Shown here piece by piece: positions 55,599-63,434 of a stretch of DNA of 64,000 bases; the stretch's first letter is position 1, and each line of letters begins with the position of its first letter. The DNA lies in NCBI GenBank assembly GCA_947497185.1, contig CANMFL010000004.1, positions 417,558 through 481,557 on the forward strand. The letters run 5' to 3'. The notes under the pieces are model-generated. The model saw only the letters and a list, made by a program, of their open reading frames with translations, was not told the DNA's origin and did not search any database. Source of the stretch: an uncultured Paracoccaceae bacterium. Its GTDB lineage: Bacteria > Pseudomonadota > Alphaproteobacteria > Rhodobacterales > Rhodobacteraceae. The position numbers and the translations under genes were made by a program.

Positions 55599-56099
55599 AT
55601 GAAAAGACTCATTCAGAAAATCTTGCCACACCCGTTTTTGACGCTCTTGCTCGCTGTTGTCTGGACGATCCTGCAAAACAGCGTCTCGGCAGGCATGATC
55701 GTGTTCGGCATCATCCTTGGTATTGTCATTCCATTCACCACTGCGCGGTGGTGGCCCGATCGGCCTGACAAAATGCGGCTGGTGCCGATGTTGAAATACT
55801 GTCTGCTGGTTATCTGGGATATCTTGGTCGCCAACGTGCAGGTCGCGTGGATCATTCTCACGAAATCCAACGCGCAGATGAAACCGTGCTGGGTTGTGAT
55901 CCCGCTAGAGCTAAAGTCACCCGAAGCAATCACAATCCTTGCTGGCACCATCACATTGACCCCCGGAACGGTATCAAGTGACCTGTCCGACGAAGGTCAC
56001 AGCCTGTTGGTGCATGCCCTTGATTCCGATGATCCGGACGCCGTGCGTGACGAAATCAAAGACCGCTACGAGCGCCGCTTGCTGGAGATTTTCCAATGA
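55599..56099 (+). CDS. mnhE: Mrp antiporter subunit E
   Basis: The 166-residue MnhE-type protein has two or three N-terminal hydrophobic segments and a soluble C-terminal part. LVIWDILVANVQVAWIIL near 70-87 and ITILAGTITLTPGTVSSDL near 113-131 are family features. The frame is open upstream within mnhD; the ATG at 55599 directly follows the mnhD stop. It overlaps mnhF by four bases. Confidence 0.95.
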   Translation: MKRLIQKILPHPFLTLLLAVVWTILQNSVSAGMIVFGIILGIVIPFTTARWWPDRPDKMRLVPMLKYCLLVIWDILVANVQVAWIILTKSNAQMKPCWVVIPLELKSPEAITILAGTITLTPGTVSSDLSDEGHSLLVHALDSDDPDAVRDEIKDRYERRLLEIFQ

Positions 56100-56383
56100 C
56101 CCTTCTGAGCACTATCATGGACGTCTGCCTGTACGTCGCCCTTATCGCGGTCAGCGTCGCACAAGTCATGGCGATGATCCGGTTGTGGAAAGGCCCCAGC
56201 ACGGGCGACCGCATTTTGGCGCTGGACACGATGGTCATCAACGCGATTGGCCTGATTGTATTGCTTGGGATCGTGCAAGGCACCCAAATTTACTTTGAGG
56301 CCACGTTGATCATCGCGATGCTCGGGTTTGTCTCGACCGTGGCTTATGCCCGATTTGTTCTGCGGGGGGATATCATCGAATGA
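56096..56383 (+). CDS. mnhF: Mrp antiporter subunit F
   Basis: The 95-residue membrane protein has three hydrophobic segments. MIRLWKGPSTGDRILALDTM near 26-45 matches the MnhF motif around the conserved RxxxGPxxxDRxxALD. It overlaps both neighbours by four bases. Confidence 0.95.
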   Translation: MTLLSTIMDVCLYVALIAVSVAQVMAMIRLWKGPSTGDRILALDTMVINAIGLIVLLGIVQGTQIYFEATLIIAMLGFVSTVAYARFVLRGDIIE

Positions 56384-56772
56384 TTACCGAAATCGTACTT
56401 ACCGTTGGCGTCATTATTTCGCTGGTCATCGGCCTGTTCTTTACGGCTGTCGCTGGCATCGGCTTGCTGAAACTCGACAACGCCATGAGCAGACTGCACG
56501 CACCGACCAAAGCAGGCACCGTCGGCATCGGCGCGTTTTTGATGGCTTCTGTGTTGCATTCCTTCCTGTTGGGGCAAGGATCGTTTCACGAATTCCTGAT
56601 TTTGGGCTTCTTGTTCATCACGGCCCCGATTTCTGCGAACTTCATGGCCAAGGTGAACTTGCACCGTCAAAACTGCACGCCACCGCCAGCACCACCGCGC
56701 GACGATATGTGGGCCACGCTGAACGTGCCCGAAGCCGACCGCGAATTGGCAGACCCTCAGGAACTGGCCTAA
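56380..56772 (+). CDS. mnhG: Mrp antiporter subunit G
   Basis: The 130-residue protein has three hydrophobic segments and the MnhG motif GIGLLKLDNAMSRLHAPTKA near 27-46. A hydrophilic C-terminal tail of about 45 residues follows. It is the last gene of the antiporter operon (order A/B, C, D, E, F, G). The gap to the TRAP genes is 123 bases, with no clear terminator. Confidence 0.95.
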   Translation: MITEIVLTVGVIISLVIGLFFTAVAGIGLLKLDNAMSRLHAPTKAGTVGIGAFLMASVLHSFLLGQGSFHEFLILGFLFITAPISANFMAKVNLHRQNCTPPPAPPRDDMWATLNVPEADRELADPQELA

Positions 56773-56895
56773 AATATTAGCACTCCGGCGCAGGTCGAGG
56801 TGATTTTTTGGTGAAATTCCAAATCTCGCATAGGCATCGCGGGCATTCTTTGCCATGCTCCTCTCATAAATTGGCATGTATCTGGGAGGAAAATC

Positions 56896-57906
56896 ATGCG
56901 CACTATCCTAAAATCATCCGCTGTGGCGGCTGTCACGCTTGCATTCGCAGGCGAGGCGCTGGCGACCGAATGGAACGTATCGCTGTGGGGCAAGCGCCGC
57001 GCATTTACCGAACATGTTGAACGTTTGGCCGAACTCGTGTCCGAGAAGACCAACGGCGAATTTACTCTGAACATCAGTTATGGCGGCCTGTCCAAGAACA
57101 CGGAAAACCTTGACGGGATTTCCATCGGCGCGTTTGAAATGGCGCAATTCTGTGCAGGTTATCACCGCGACAAAAACCCGTCCATCACAGTGCTTGAACT
57201 CCCGTTCCTAGGCGTCTCAACGCTGGAGCAAGAGATCGAACTGTCCCAAGCAGTCTATAGCCATCCTGCCGTCGTGGCCGATCTTGCCCGCTGGGATGCC
57301 ACGCTTTTGATGCCATCGCCATTGCCGCAGTATAACCTTGTCGGTGTGGGCGACGCGCCAACAACGCTTGCCGATTTCGAAGGTCTGTCGGTCCGCGCAA
57401 CAGGCGGTATCGGTGCTGCGATGGAATCCGTAGGCGCTGTGCCAACATCCATGTCCGCGACCGAAGTCCGTCAGGCGATGGACAGTGGCGTCGTCAAGGC
57501 GGTGTCATTCGCGCCCCATGCCCATATGTCGTTCGGTGTGATCGAAAACGGGACATGGTGGACGACAAACCTCAATCCCGGCACCGTGAACTGCCCTGTT
57601 GTGGCGAATACGACGGCACTGGACAGCTTGCCTGACGATCAACGCGCGGCATTGATGGAGTCGATTGATGAAGCGCTGGAGCACTACGTCACGTTCTACA
57701 ACGACGAAACAATGGCCGCTTGGGGGCCAGCGTTAGAAGAACGCGGGATCGAGCAAGTCACCTTTGACGACGCGGAAATCGAAGCCTTCAAAGCCGCCGC
57801 AGCAGCCCCTGCTGCCGAAGCATGGATCGCCGATAACGCGGCCCGCGGCCTGCCTGCACAAGAGTTGTACGACCTTGTGACCGGCATGATCGCAGACGAC
57901 AGCTAA
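56896..57906 (+). CDS. dctP: TRAP transporter solute-binding protein (DctP family)
   Basis: The 336-residue periplasmic binding protein has a signal peptide (about 1-23, ending ALA). The DctP fold is visible in the region GLSVRATGGIGAAMESVGAV (near 163-182), which holds the family's substrate-carboxylate arginine, and NTTALDSLPDDQRAALMES near 236-254. It precedes the two membrane subunits, with a stable hairpin between. The substrate is probably an organic acid, but cannot be named. Confidence 0.94.
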   Translation: MRTILKSSAVAAVTLAFAGEALATEWNVSLWGKRRAFTEHVERLAELVSEKTNGEFTLNISYGGLSKNTENLDGISIGAFEMAQFCAGYHRDKNPSITVLELPFLGVSTLEQEIELSQAVYSHPAVVADLARWDATLLMPSPLPQYNLVGVGDAPTTLADFEGLSVRATGGIGAAMESVGAVPTSMSATEVRQAMDSGVVKAVSFAPHAHMSFGVIENGTWWTTNLNPGTVNCPVVANTTALDSLPDDQRAALMESIDEALEHYVTFYNDETMAAWGPALEERGIEQVTFDDAEIEAFKAAAAAPAAEAWIADNAARGLPAQELYDLVTGMIADDS

Positions 57907-57914
57907 ACCACGTC

Positions 57915-57943
57915 ACCCCGCGCCGAGACCATCAGCGCGGGGT
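57915..57943 (+). repeat. Hairpin between dctP and dctQ
   Basis: A 9-bp stem, ACCCCGCGC/GCGCGGGGT (57915-57923 with 57935-57943), encloses 11 bases and is followed by only two more T residues. Such hairpins often stabilise the binding-protein message or partly end transcription, so that more DctP than membrane subunits is made. Confidence 0.7.
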
Positions 57944-57972
57944 TTCCCATTTCTTATCGACGGAGACCCGCC

Positions 57973-58611
57973 ATGGCTGGCTCATCCCTTGTGTTGTCCG
58001 ACGATAGTCGTCTCAGCGCGCTTGACCGACACCTCTACAAACTCGAAAGCATGTTTGCGTTAATCAGCGGCTTGGCCGTCTTTGCGCTGATGATGTTGGC
58101 GGTTGTGTCTGTCAGCGGGCGAAATTTCTTCAACCAACCTCTGCCCGGTTACGTCGATTGGATTCAACAAGCGATGCCGCTGATCGCCTTTATGGGCGTG
58201 TCATTTACCCAACGCGACGGCGGACATATTCGGATGGATATGATTGTCAGCAAATTGCGGGGGCGGGCGCTATATACCGTAGAGTTAATCACAACGCTGG
58301 CCATTCTCGCGCTGATGATCCTGCTTGTCTGGGGCACGTTTGCGCATTTCCAACGCAGTTTCGATTTCAACGCGCCGATGTGGAGCCGCGACAGTTCGAT
58401 GGATATCGCATTGCCATTATGGCCTGCAAAACTGCTCGCACCTGTCGCGTTTAGCATTTTGTGCTTGCGTCTGATGTTGCAAGTCTGGGCCTACACCCGC
58501 GCCATTATTCGCGGTGATGAAGTCGCAATCGCAGTCCCTCTCGTGGCCGACGCCGCCACCCAAGCCCGCATGGAGGCCGAGACGGTCTCTGGCGCAGAAG
58601 AAGGGCGCTAG
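57973..58611 (+). CDS. dctQ: TRAP transporter small permease (DctQ family)
   Basis: The 212-residue membrane protein has four hydrophobic segments. VDWIQQAMPLIAFMGVSFTQ near 57-76 and RDGGHIRMDMI near 77-87 are typical of DctQ. A hydrophilic C-terminal tail of about 30 residues is longer than usual. It lies three bases before the large permease, so the two subunits are made together. Confidence 0.93.
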   Translation: MAGSSLVLSDDSRLSALDRHLYKLESMFALISGLAVFALMMLAVVSVSGRNFFNQPLPGYVDWIQQAMPLIAFMGVSFTQRDGGHIRMDMIVSKLRGRALYTVELITTLAILALMILLVWGTFAHFQRSFDFNAPMWSRDSSMDIALPLWPAKLLAPVAFSILCLRLMLQVWAYTRAIIRGDEVAIAVPLVADAATQARMEAETVSGAEEGR

Positions 58612-58614
58612 ATC

Positions 58615-60015
58615 ATGGAACCGATTGATATTGGCCTGATCGTCTCGGGCGGCATGTTGGTGCTGGTTCTGCTGGGCATGCGCGTCGCATTCGCGGCTGC
58701 TATGGCAGGCATGACTGGCTTGATTTGGATATTCTGGGCAAAAAAAGGCTATGACCCCGAACAGTTTATGTGGGCGCTGACCGTGTCGGTGAAAACCGCC
58801 GGACAAGTGCCGCATTCCAAGGTCGCGTCACAGGCGCTTAGCCTGATCCCCACCTTCATCCTGATCGGCTATCTGGCCTATTATGCGGGTCTAACACAGG
58901 CATTATTCGAGGCTGCGAAGCGTTGGTTCGCGTGGGTGCCGGGTGGCTTGGCCGTCTCGACGATCTTTGCAACCGCCGGATTTGCCGCCGTATCTGGTGC
59001 CTCGGTGGCGACCTCTGCCGTCTTTGCCCGTATCGCGATCCCTGAAATGTTGGCGATTGGCTATGATAAACGGTTCGCGGCGGGCGTTGTGGCGGCTGGC
59101 GGGACACTCGCGTCATTGATCCCGCCCTCAGCGATCCTTGTGATCTACGCAATTATCGTCGAACAAGACGTGGGCAAATTGCTGCTCGCGGGGTTCATCC
59201 CCGGTGCGTTCTCGGCCTTGGTTTATGCGGTTTTGATCATCGGCATGGCCGTCACGATCAAGGGATTCGGCCCACCCGTGCGCGGCTTCACGTGGCGACA
59301 ACGATTCGCATCCTTGCCTCCCGCGCTGCCCATTCTATTCGTCGTGCTGACCATCATCCTGTTCGTCTATAACCCCTTCGGCGGCGACGCATGGGGTACA
59401 CCAACCGAGGGCGGGGCGATTGGCGCTTTTGTCGTGTTCCTCGTAGCACTTTATCGCGGGATGCGGTGGACACAACTCAAGGACGCCTTGTTAGAGACTG
59501 CAAAACTCAGCGTGATGATTTTCACGATCATCTGGGGTGTGCTCGTTTACGTGCGTTTCCTTGGCTTCGCTGACCTGCCTGGTGCGTTTTCCGATTGGAT
59601 CACAGGGCTTGATATGGCGCCGATGTTGATCTTGATCTGCATTCTGCTTGCCTACGCGGTCTTGGGCATGTTCATGGACGCTATCGGAATGTTGCTGCTG
59701 ACGCTGCCCGTCGTTTATCCGGCGGTCATGGCGTTGAACGGCGGCGAAGCTGTCGCTGCAGCAGACAGCGCGTTCGGCATGTCTGGTCCAATGTGTGCGA
59801 TCTGGTTCGGGATTTTGGTGGTGAAGATGGCCGAATTCTGCTTGATCACCCCGCCGATTGGCCTGAACTGTTTTGTGGTCGCTGGCGTGCGCGACGACAT
59901 CAGCGTGCAAGACGTGTTCAAAGGCGTGACGCCGTTTTTCATCGCGGACGCGATCACAATCGGGCTGCTGGTCGCATTTCCCGCAATCGTGCTTTGGCTA
60001 CCCAGCCAAGTCTAA
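58615..60015 (+). CDS. dctM: TRAP transporter large permease (DctM family)
   Basis: The 466-residue subunit forms the sodium-driven transport channel. It has about 12 hydrophobic segments, with ATAGFAAVSGASVATSAVFAR near 119-139 (in two parts), VAAGGTLASLIPPSAILVIY near 160-179, and the second repeat with NCFVVAGVRDD near 424-434. These match the two-fold DctM architecture. It is the last gene of the TRAP operon and faces the Lrp gene. Confidence 0.95.
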   Translation: MEPIDIGLIVSGGMLVLVLLGMRVAFAAAMAGMTGLIWIFWAKKGYDPEQFMWALTVSVKTAGQVPHSKVASQALSLIPTFILIGYLAYYAGLTQALFEAAKRWFAWVPGGLAVSTIFATAGFAAVSGASVATSAVFARIAIPEMLAIGYDKRFAAGVVAAGGTLASLIPPSAILVIYAIIVEQDVGKLLLAGFIPGAFSALVYAVLIIGMAVTIKGFGPPVRGFTWRQRFASLPPALPILFVVLTIILFVYNPFGGDAWGTPTEGGAIGAFVVFLVALYRGMRWTQLKDALLETAKLSVMIFTIIWGVLVYVRFLGFADLPGAFSDWITGLDMAPMLILICILLAYAVLGMFMDAIGMLLLTLPVVYPAVMALNGGEAVAAADSAFGMSGPMCAIWFGILVVKMAEFCLITPPIGLNCFVVAGVRDDISVQDVFKGVTPFFIADAITIGLLVAFPAIVLWLPSQV

Positions 60016-60029
60016 AAGGGGGGGCGCAG

Positions 60030-60491
60030 TCAGACGGGCAGCGCCTCCGCATCCTTCAACTGTTCCATGACGATCTGACTATGGACGCGCCCAATCGACG
60101 GATGCGGCAGTAACACGTCCTGCGTAAAACGGTTCAGGGCGGTCAGATCAGCGCAATAAATCCGCAGCAAATAATCTGCATCACCCGTCATGGTCCACGC
60201 GCCAGTGATCTCGCGTCGGGTTTTGACGAGCCGCAAGAACGTCGAATGCGTTTCTTTGGTATGGGCATCGGTCTGGACTTGGATGAACGCTTGGACTGAC
60301 AGGCCCAGCTTGGCGGCGTCCAACTTGCACACAGTCGCGGTGATATACCCGTCATCTTCAAGGCGCTGCCTGCGGCGACTGATCTGCGACGCGGACAGGT
60401 TCAGGGTTTTCGACATCGCAGCGGCCGACATTTGGGCGTCGGTCTGAAGCAGGGCCAGCAGGCGCTCGTCTGTATCATCAAGATGTTTCAT
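60030..60491 (-). CDS. Lrp/AsnC-family transcriptional regulator
   Basis: The 153-residue protein has an N-terminal helix-turn-helix (about 1-60, with LDDTDERLLALLQTDAQMS and SASQISRRRQRLEDDGYI) and a C-terminal RAM ligand-binding domain (from about 70). It probably forms octamers or dimers that sense an amino acid or aromatic metabolite. It is divergent from 4-hydroxyphenylpyruvate dioxygenase, with a symmetric set of half-sites between the two starts. Control of tyrosine degradation and of itself is therefore likely, though inferred. Confidence 0.93.
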   Translation of the reverse strand: MKHLDDTDERLLALLQTDAQMSAAAMSKTLNLSASQISRRRQRLEDDGYITATVCKLDAAKLGLSVQAFIQVQTDAHTKETHSTFLRLVKTRREITGAWTMTGDADYLLRIYCADLTALNRFTQDVLLPHPSIGRVHSQIVMEQLKDAEALPV

Positions 60492-60537
60492 GCGTGAATG
60501 ATGCGCATTAATTAAGTATTACGCAAGTATTTCGCAT
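60489..60537. promoter_or_regulatory. Symmetric Lrp-type operator between the regulator and hppD
   Basis: Four related half-sites lie in a nested dyad: ATGCG at 60490-60494 and 60501-60505, ACGCA at 60521-60525 and CGCAT at 60533-60537. Both inner and outer pairs centre on about 60513, and sites within each side are one helical turn apart (11-12 bases). The left site covers the Lrp start codon. Such phased pairs are the kind of site that Lrp/AsnC proteins wrap. Confidence 0.6.
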
Positions 60538-60620
60538 GATTTGGCGAAAATCAGTAAACTTTGCGCCCCTCACGCATCCATTTCCTCATATTATGACCAT
60601 AACCCGAGAGGAGATTTACA

Positions 60621-61715
60621 ATGGGCCCGTTTCCGCACGATGCACCCCGCGCCACGATCACCGCTGAAAATCCAGCTGGCACCGATGGCTTTGAATTTGT
60701 CGAATTCGCGCATGAAGATCCCGAGCAGCTGCGCAGTTTATTCGTTAAAATGGGCTACACGCACACCGCGACGCATAAAACCAAAGACATCGAGCTTTGG
60801 CAGCAGGGCGACATCACCTATGTGATCAACAACCACATCGGCAGTCACGGCATGGATTTCGTGACAAAACACGGTCCCTGTGCGCCCTCGATGGCGTGGC
60901 GTGTCGTGGATGCGCAACACGCATTTGATCATGCGGTGAAAAACGGGGCAGAGCCTTACACTGGCGACGGCAAAGTTATGGACGTGCCTGCGATTGTCGG
61001 CATTGGCGGCTCGCTTTTGTATTTCATCGAAGATTATTACGACGCGAACCCCTACAACGCTGAATTCAACTGGGTGTCCGACGCACATCCCGAAGGTGTC
61101 GGTTTTCACTACCTCGACCACCTCACGCACAATGTTCACAAGGGCAATATGGACGTCTGGTTCAAGTTCTACGGCGACCTGTTCAACTTCCGTGAAATCC
61201 GGTTCTTTGATATTTCCGGCAAGCACTCTGGCCTGACCAGCCGTGCGCTGACCTCTGCTTGTGGCCGCATCCGTATCCCGATCAATGAAGATCGCGGTGA
61301 GACGGGCCAGATCGTCGAGTACCTTAAACGGTATAACGGCGAAGGTATCCAGCATATCGCCGTTGGTGCGCGTGATCTCTATGCGGCAACTGACGAGATT
61401 GCAGAGCGCGGGATCAAATTCATGCCCGCCCCGCCGCCCTCTTATTACGACCTGAGCAAAGACCGTGTCGAAGGTCACGAAGAACCGCTGGAGCGGATGC
61501 GCAAGCACGGCATTCTGATCGACGGTGAAGGTGTATTGGACGGCGGCGAAACCCGCATCTTGCTGCAGATTTTCTCGAAAACCGTGATCGGTCCGATCTT
61601 TTTCGAGTTCATCCAACGCAAAGGCGACGACGGCTTTGGCGAGGGCAATTTCAAGGCGCTGTTCGAAAGCATCGAAGCCGACCAGATCGCACGCGGTGCC
61701 CTGAAAGCCAGCTAA
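60621..61715 (+). CDS. hppD: 4-hydroxyphenylpyruvate dioxygenase
   Basis: This enzyme converts 4-hydroxyphenylpyruvate to homogentisate in tyrosine breakdown. It is a two-domain VOC-fold iron enzyme. The expected iron ligands are His167 (YLDHLTHNV), His245 (GIQHIAVG) and Glu329 (FFEFIQRKG). The 364-residue length is normal, and the start follows GAGGAG. No homogentisate dioxygenase gene is next to it here; a GAPDH gene follows instead. Divergent from an Lrp regulator that probably controls it. Confidence 0.96.
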   Translation: MGPFPHDAPRATITAENPAGTDGFEFVEFAHEDPEQLRSLFVKMGYTHTATHKTKDIELWQQGDITYVINNHIGSHGMDFVTKHGPCAPSMAWRVVDAQHAFDHAVKNGAEPYTGDGKVMDVPAIVGIGGSLLYFIEDYYDANPYNAEFNWVSDAHPEGVGFHYLDHLTHNVHKGNMDVWFKFYGDLFNFREIRFFDISGKHSGLTSRALTSACGRIRIPINEDRGETGQIVEYLKRYNGEGIQHIAVGARDLYAATDEIAERGIKFMPAPPPSYYDLSKDRVEGHEEPLERMRKHGILIDGEGVLDGGETRILLQIFSKTVIGPIFFEFIQRKGDDGFGEGNFKALFESIEADQIARGALKAS

Positions 61716-61750
61716 CCCGATTGTATCCATTACGCAAAACCGCTTGTGAA

Positions 61751-61777
61751 CGGCCAAAGTGCGATGCAGTTTGGCCG
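61751..61777 (+). repeat. Hairpin between hppD and the GAPDH gene
   Basis: CGGCCAAA and TTTGGCCG (61751-61758 with 61770-61777) form a perfect 8-bp stem around 11 bases. There is no T-run behind it, so it may be a weak terminator of hppD or an RNA element in the GAPDH leader. Confidence 0.6.
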
Positions 61778-61799
61778 CAAATAGACGGGGACCGCGCGG

Positions 61800-62777
61800 A
61801 TGACACGTATTTTTATCAATGGGTTGGGCCGAATTGGCCGGACCGTATTGCGGGCATGGGCGTATGGCGCTGCACCGGACATCGAGGTCGTCGGCGTCAA
61901 TGATCTGTGTGCGCCTGATCTATGTGCGCATCTGTTTGAATACGACAGTATCTTTGGCCCGTTTCGCGGCGATGTTGCGCTGAAAGACGGCGCTTTGGTG
62001 ATCAACGGCACCGCTATTCCGCTCTACACGACCAACGATCTCAGCACGTTAGATCTGTCCGGCGTCGATGTGGCGTTGGAATGCACAGGCACCGCTGGAA
62101 CTGCTGCAATCGCGTCGCGCGGGCTCAAAGCGGGCGCATTGCGCGTTTTGATCTCGGGACCGTCCGAGGCGGCGGATGTGACGCTAGTGATCGGGGCAAA
62201 TGACCACTTGCTCAGCGATCAAAAGATCGTCTCGAATGCGTCCTGCACGACAAATGCGCTTGCCCCGTTGGTCAAGCTCATCGACGATACGTGGGGTCTG
62301 AAAACCGGATGGATGACGACGATCCATTGCTACACGGGCAGCCAACCGACTATTGATGCGCCGCGCGGCGATTTCGGGCGTAGCCGCGCCGCATCATTGT
62401 CGATGGTCCCGACCACCACCTCTGCGCATCAACTGCTGGATCAGGTTCTGCCGCAAACCGCTGGCCGCGTCGAAGGGGCGGCTGTGCGCGTGCCTGTCGC
62501 ATCGGTTTCCGCTGTCGATCTGACAGTGACGTTGGATACAAAGGTCACCTTAGAGGATGTGAACGCGGTGCTGTCCGCCCAATCGGGGATCATCGGATCG
62601 ACTGAAAAGCATCTGGTTTCGACAGACTTGCGGGCGCGACCCGAAAGCCTGATCGTGGCGCTTCCTGAGACCCGCGTGACCAAAGGCGGGTTGGTGCGGG
62701 TTTACGGCTGGTACGACAATGAATGGGGGTTCTCGAACCGGATGCTCGACATGGCTTCACGGATGGGGCGACCTTAG
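61800..62777 (+). CDS. gap: Glyceraldehyde-3-phosphate dehydrogenase, type I
   Basis: The 325-residue enzyme has the NAD-binding start INGLGRIGR (6-14), the catalytic Cys149 in SNASCTTN and His176 in TTIHCYTG, matching the classic numbering. The C-terminal YDNEWGFSNRM motif is intact. It differs from the most common form in details such as GLGRIGR in place of GFGRIGR and NAL in place of NCL after the catalytic cysteine. It is probably a second, divergent GAPDH or an erythrose-4-phosphate dehydrogenase; the sequence does not decide. A terminator-like hairpin follows. Confidence 0.9.
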   Translation: MTRIFINGLGRIGRTVLRAWAYGAAPDIEVVGVNDLCAPDLCAHLFEYDSIFGPFRGDVALKDGALVINGTAIPLYTTNDLSTLDLSGVDVALECTGTAGTAAIASRGLKAGALRVLISGPSEAADVTLVIGANDHLLSDQKIVSNASCTTNALAPLVKLIDDTWGLKTGWMTTIHCYTGSQPTIDAPRGDFGRSRAASLSMVPTTTSAHQLLDQVLPQTAGRVEGAAVRVPVASVSAVDLTVTLDTKVTLEDVNAVLSAQSGIIGSTEKHLVSTDLRARPESLIVALPETRVTKGGLVRVYGWYDNEWGFSNRMLDMASRMGRP

Positions 62778-62825
62778 GTCGTACGACACGCCAACAGTCA
62801 GATCGAAGGCTGAGAACCGCAGCAT

Positions 62826-62857
62826 CCCGCCTTGATTTTGACCAGAATCACGGCGGG
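62826..62857 (+). terminator. Hairpin downstream of the GAPDH gene
   Basis: CCCGCC (62826-62831) pairs with GGCGGG (62852-62857), continued inward by TGATT with AATCA after one mismatch. Only two T residues follow, so it is a probable but not classical terminator. Confidence 0.5.
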
Positions 62858-63434
62858 TTGTGACCTGCGTTATGAGTGACTGTTTCCTGGGTATGAACTC
62901 TGATCGTAATTTGGGGAAATTGTTGCGCACTTCGCGTGTGTGGGCGTGCATCGAAAGGCAAAAATAAGGCGGATGTTGCCGCTACCTGACTGTGTCGATT
63001 CAGGAAACGATATGTCCGAAAAATTGGCCCACGCATAGCTAAATTGTCAAGTTTAAGTCAGTCCGACCGCGCCATTGTTTCCCTAATGCTGACAGTGACT
63101 TATCTCACATTCCGCCAAACACGCCTAACAAAATCGGAACGGCCAAAATCCGCCACATTCCGACGCATTTTTGACGACCTTTCTGTTCTGCAAGTGTAAT
63201 TGTGGCGTAAGATAGACTGGACTTTAGTAAGGTCTGTGGTCGCTGGGGGGCGATCAAGCATCTTTTGTCTGCAATAGATGCGAAAAGAGTGACGTCTGTG
63301 GTGTGATCCCAAGAACTGGGGCCCATCTATATTATGAATACGCGAAGGCGGCATTTTGTCCGCTGGCGTGCTGGCCGTGGGATTTTTCTCAGGCTTGGTG
63401 TGGTGTTTGGCTTTTGGGGCCTGAGGAGTTTTTA
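62858..63434. other. Long gene-free region upstream of the RTX-type gene
   Basis: About 575 bp carry no convincing gene. CCTGA and TCAGG around ten bases form a dyad at 62985-63004. TATATT at 63328-63333 is a possible -10 box, but no matching -35 was found. GAGGAG at 63423-63428 is the ribosome-binding site of the next gene. The length suggests complex control of the large secreted protein. Confidence 0.45.

Noticed and set aside
62985..63004. Lux-box reading of the CCTGA-N10-TCAGG dyad
   Set aside because: The spacing of the CTG and CAG half-sites is 12 bases, not the 10 of known lux boxes, and no LuxR/LuxI gene is in the window.
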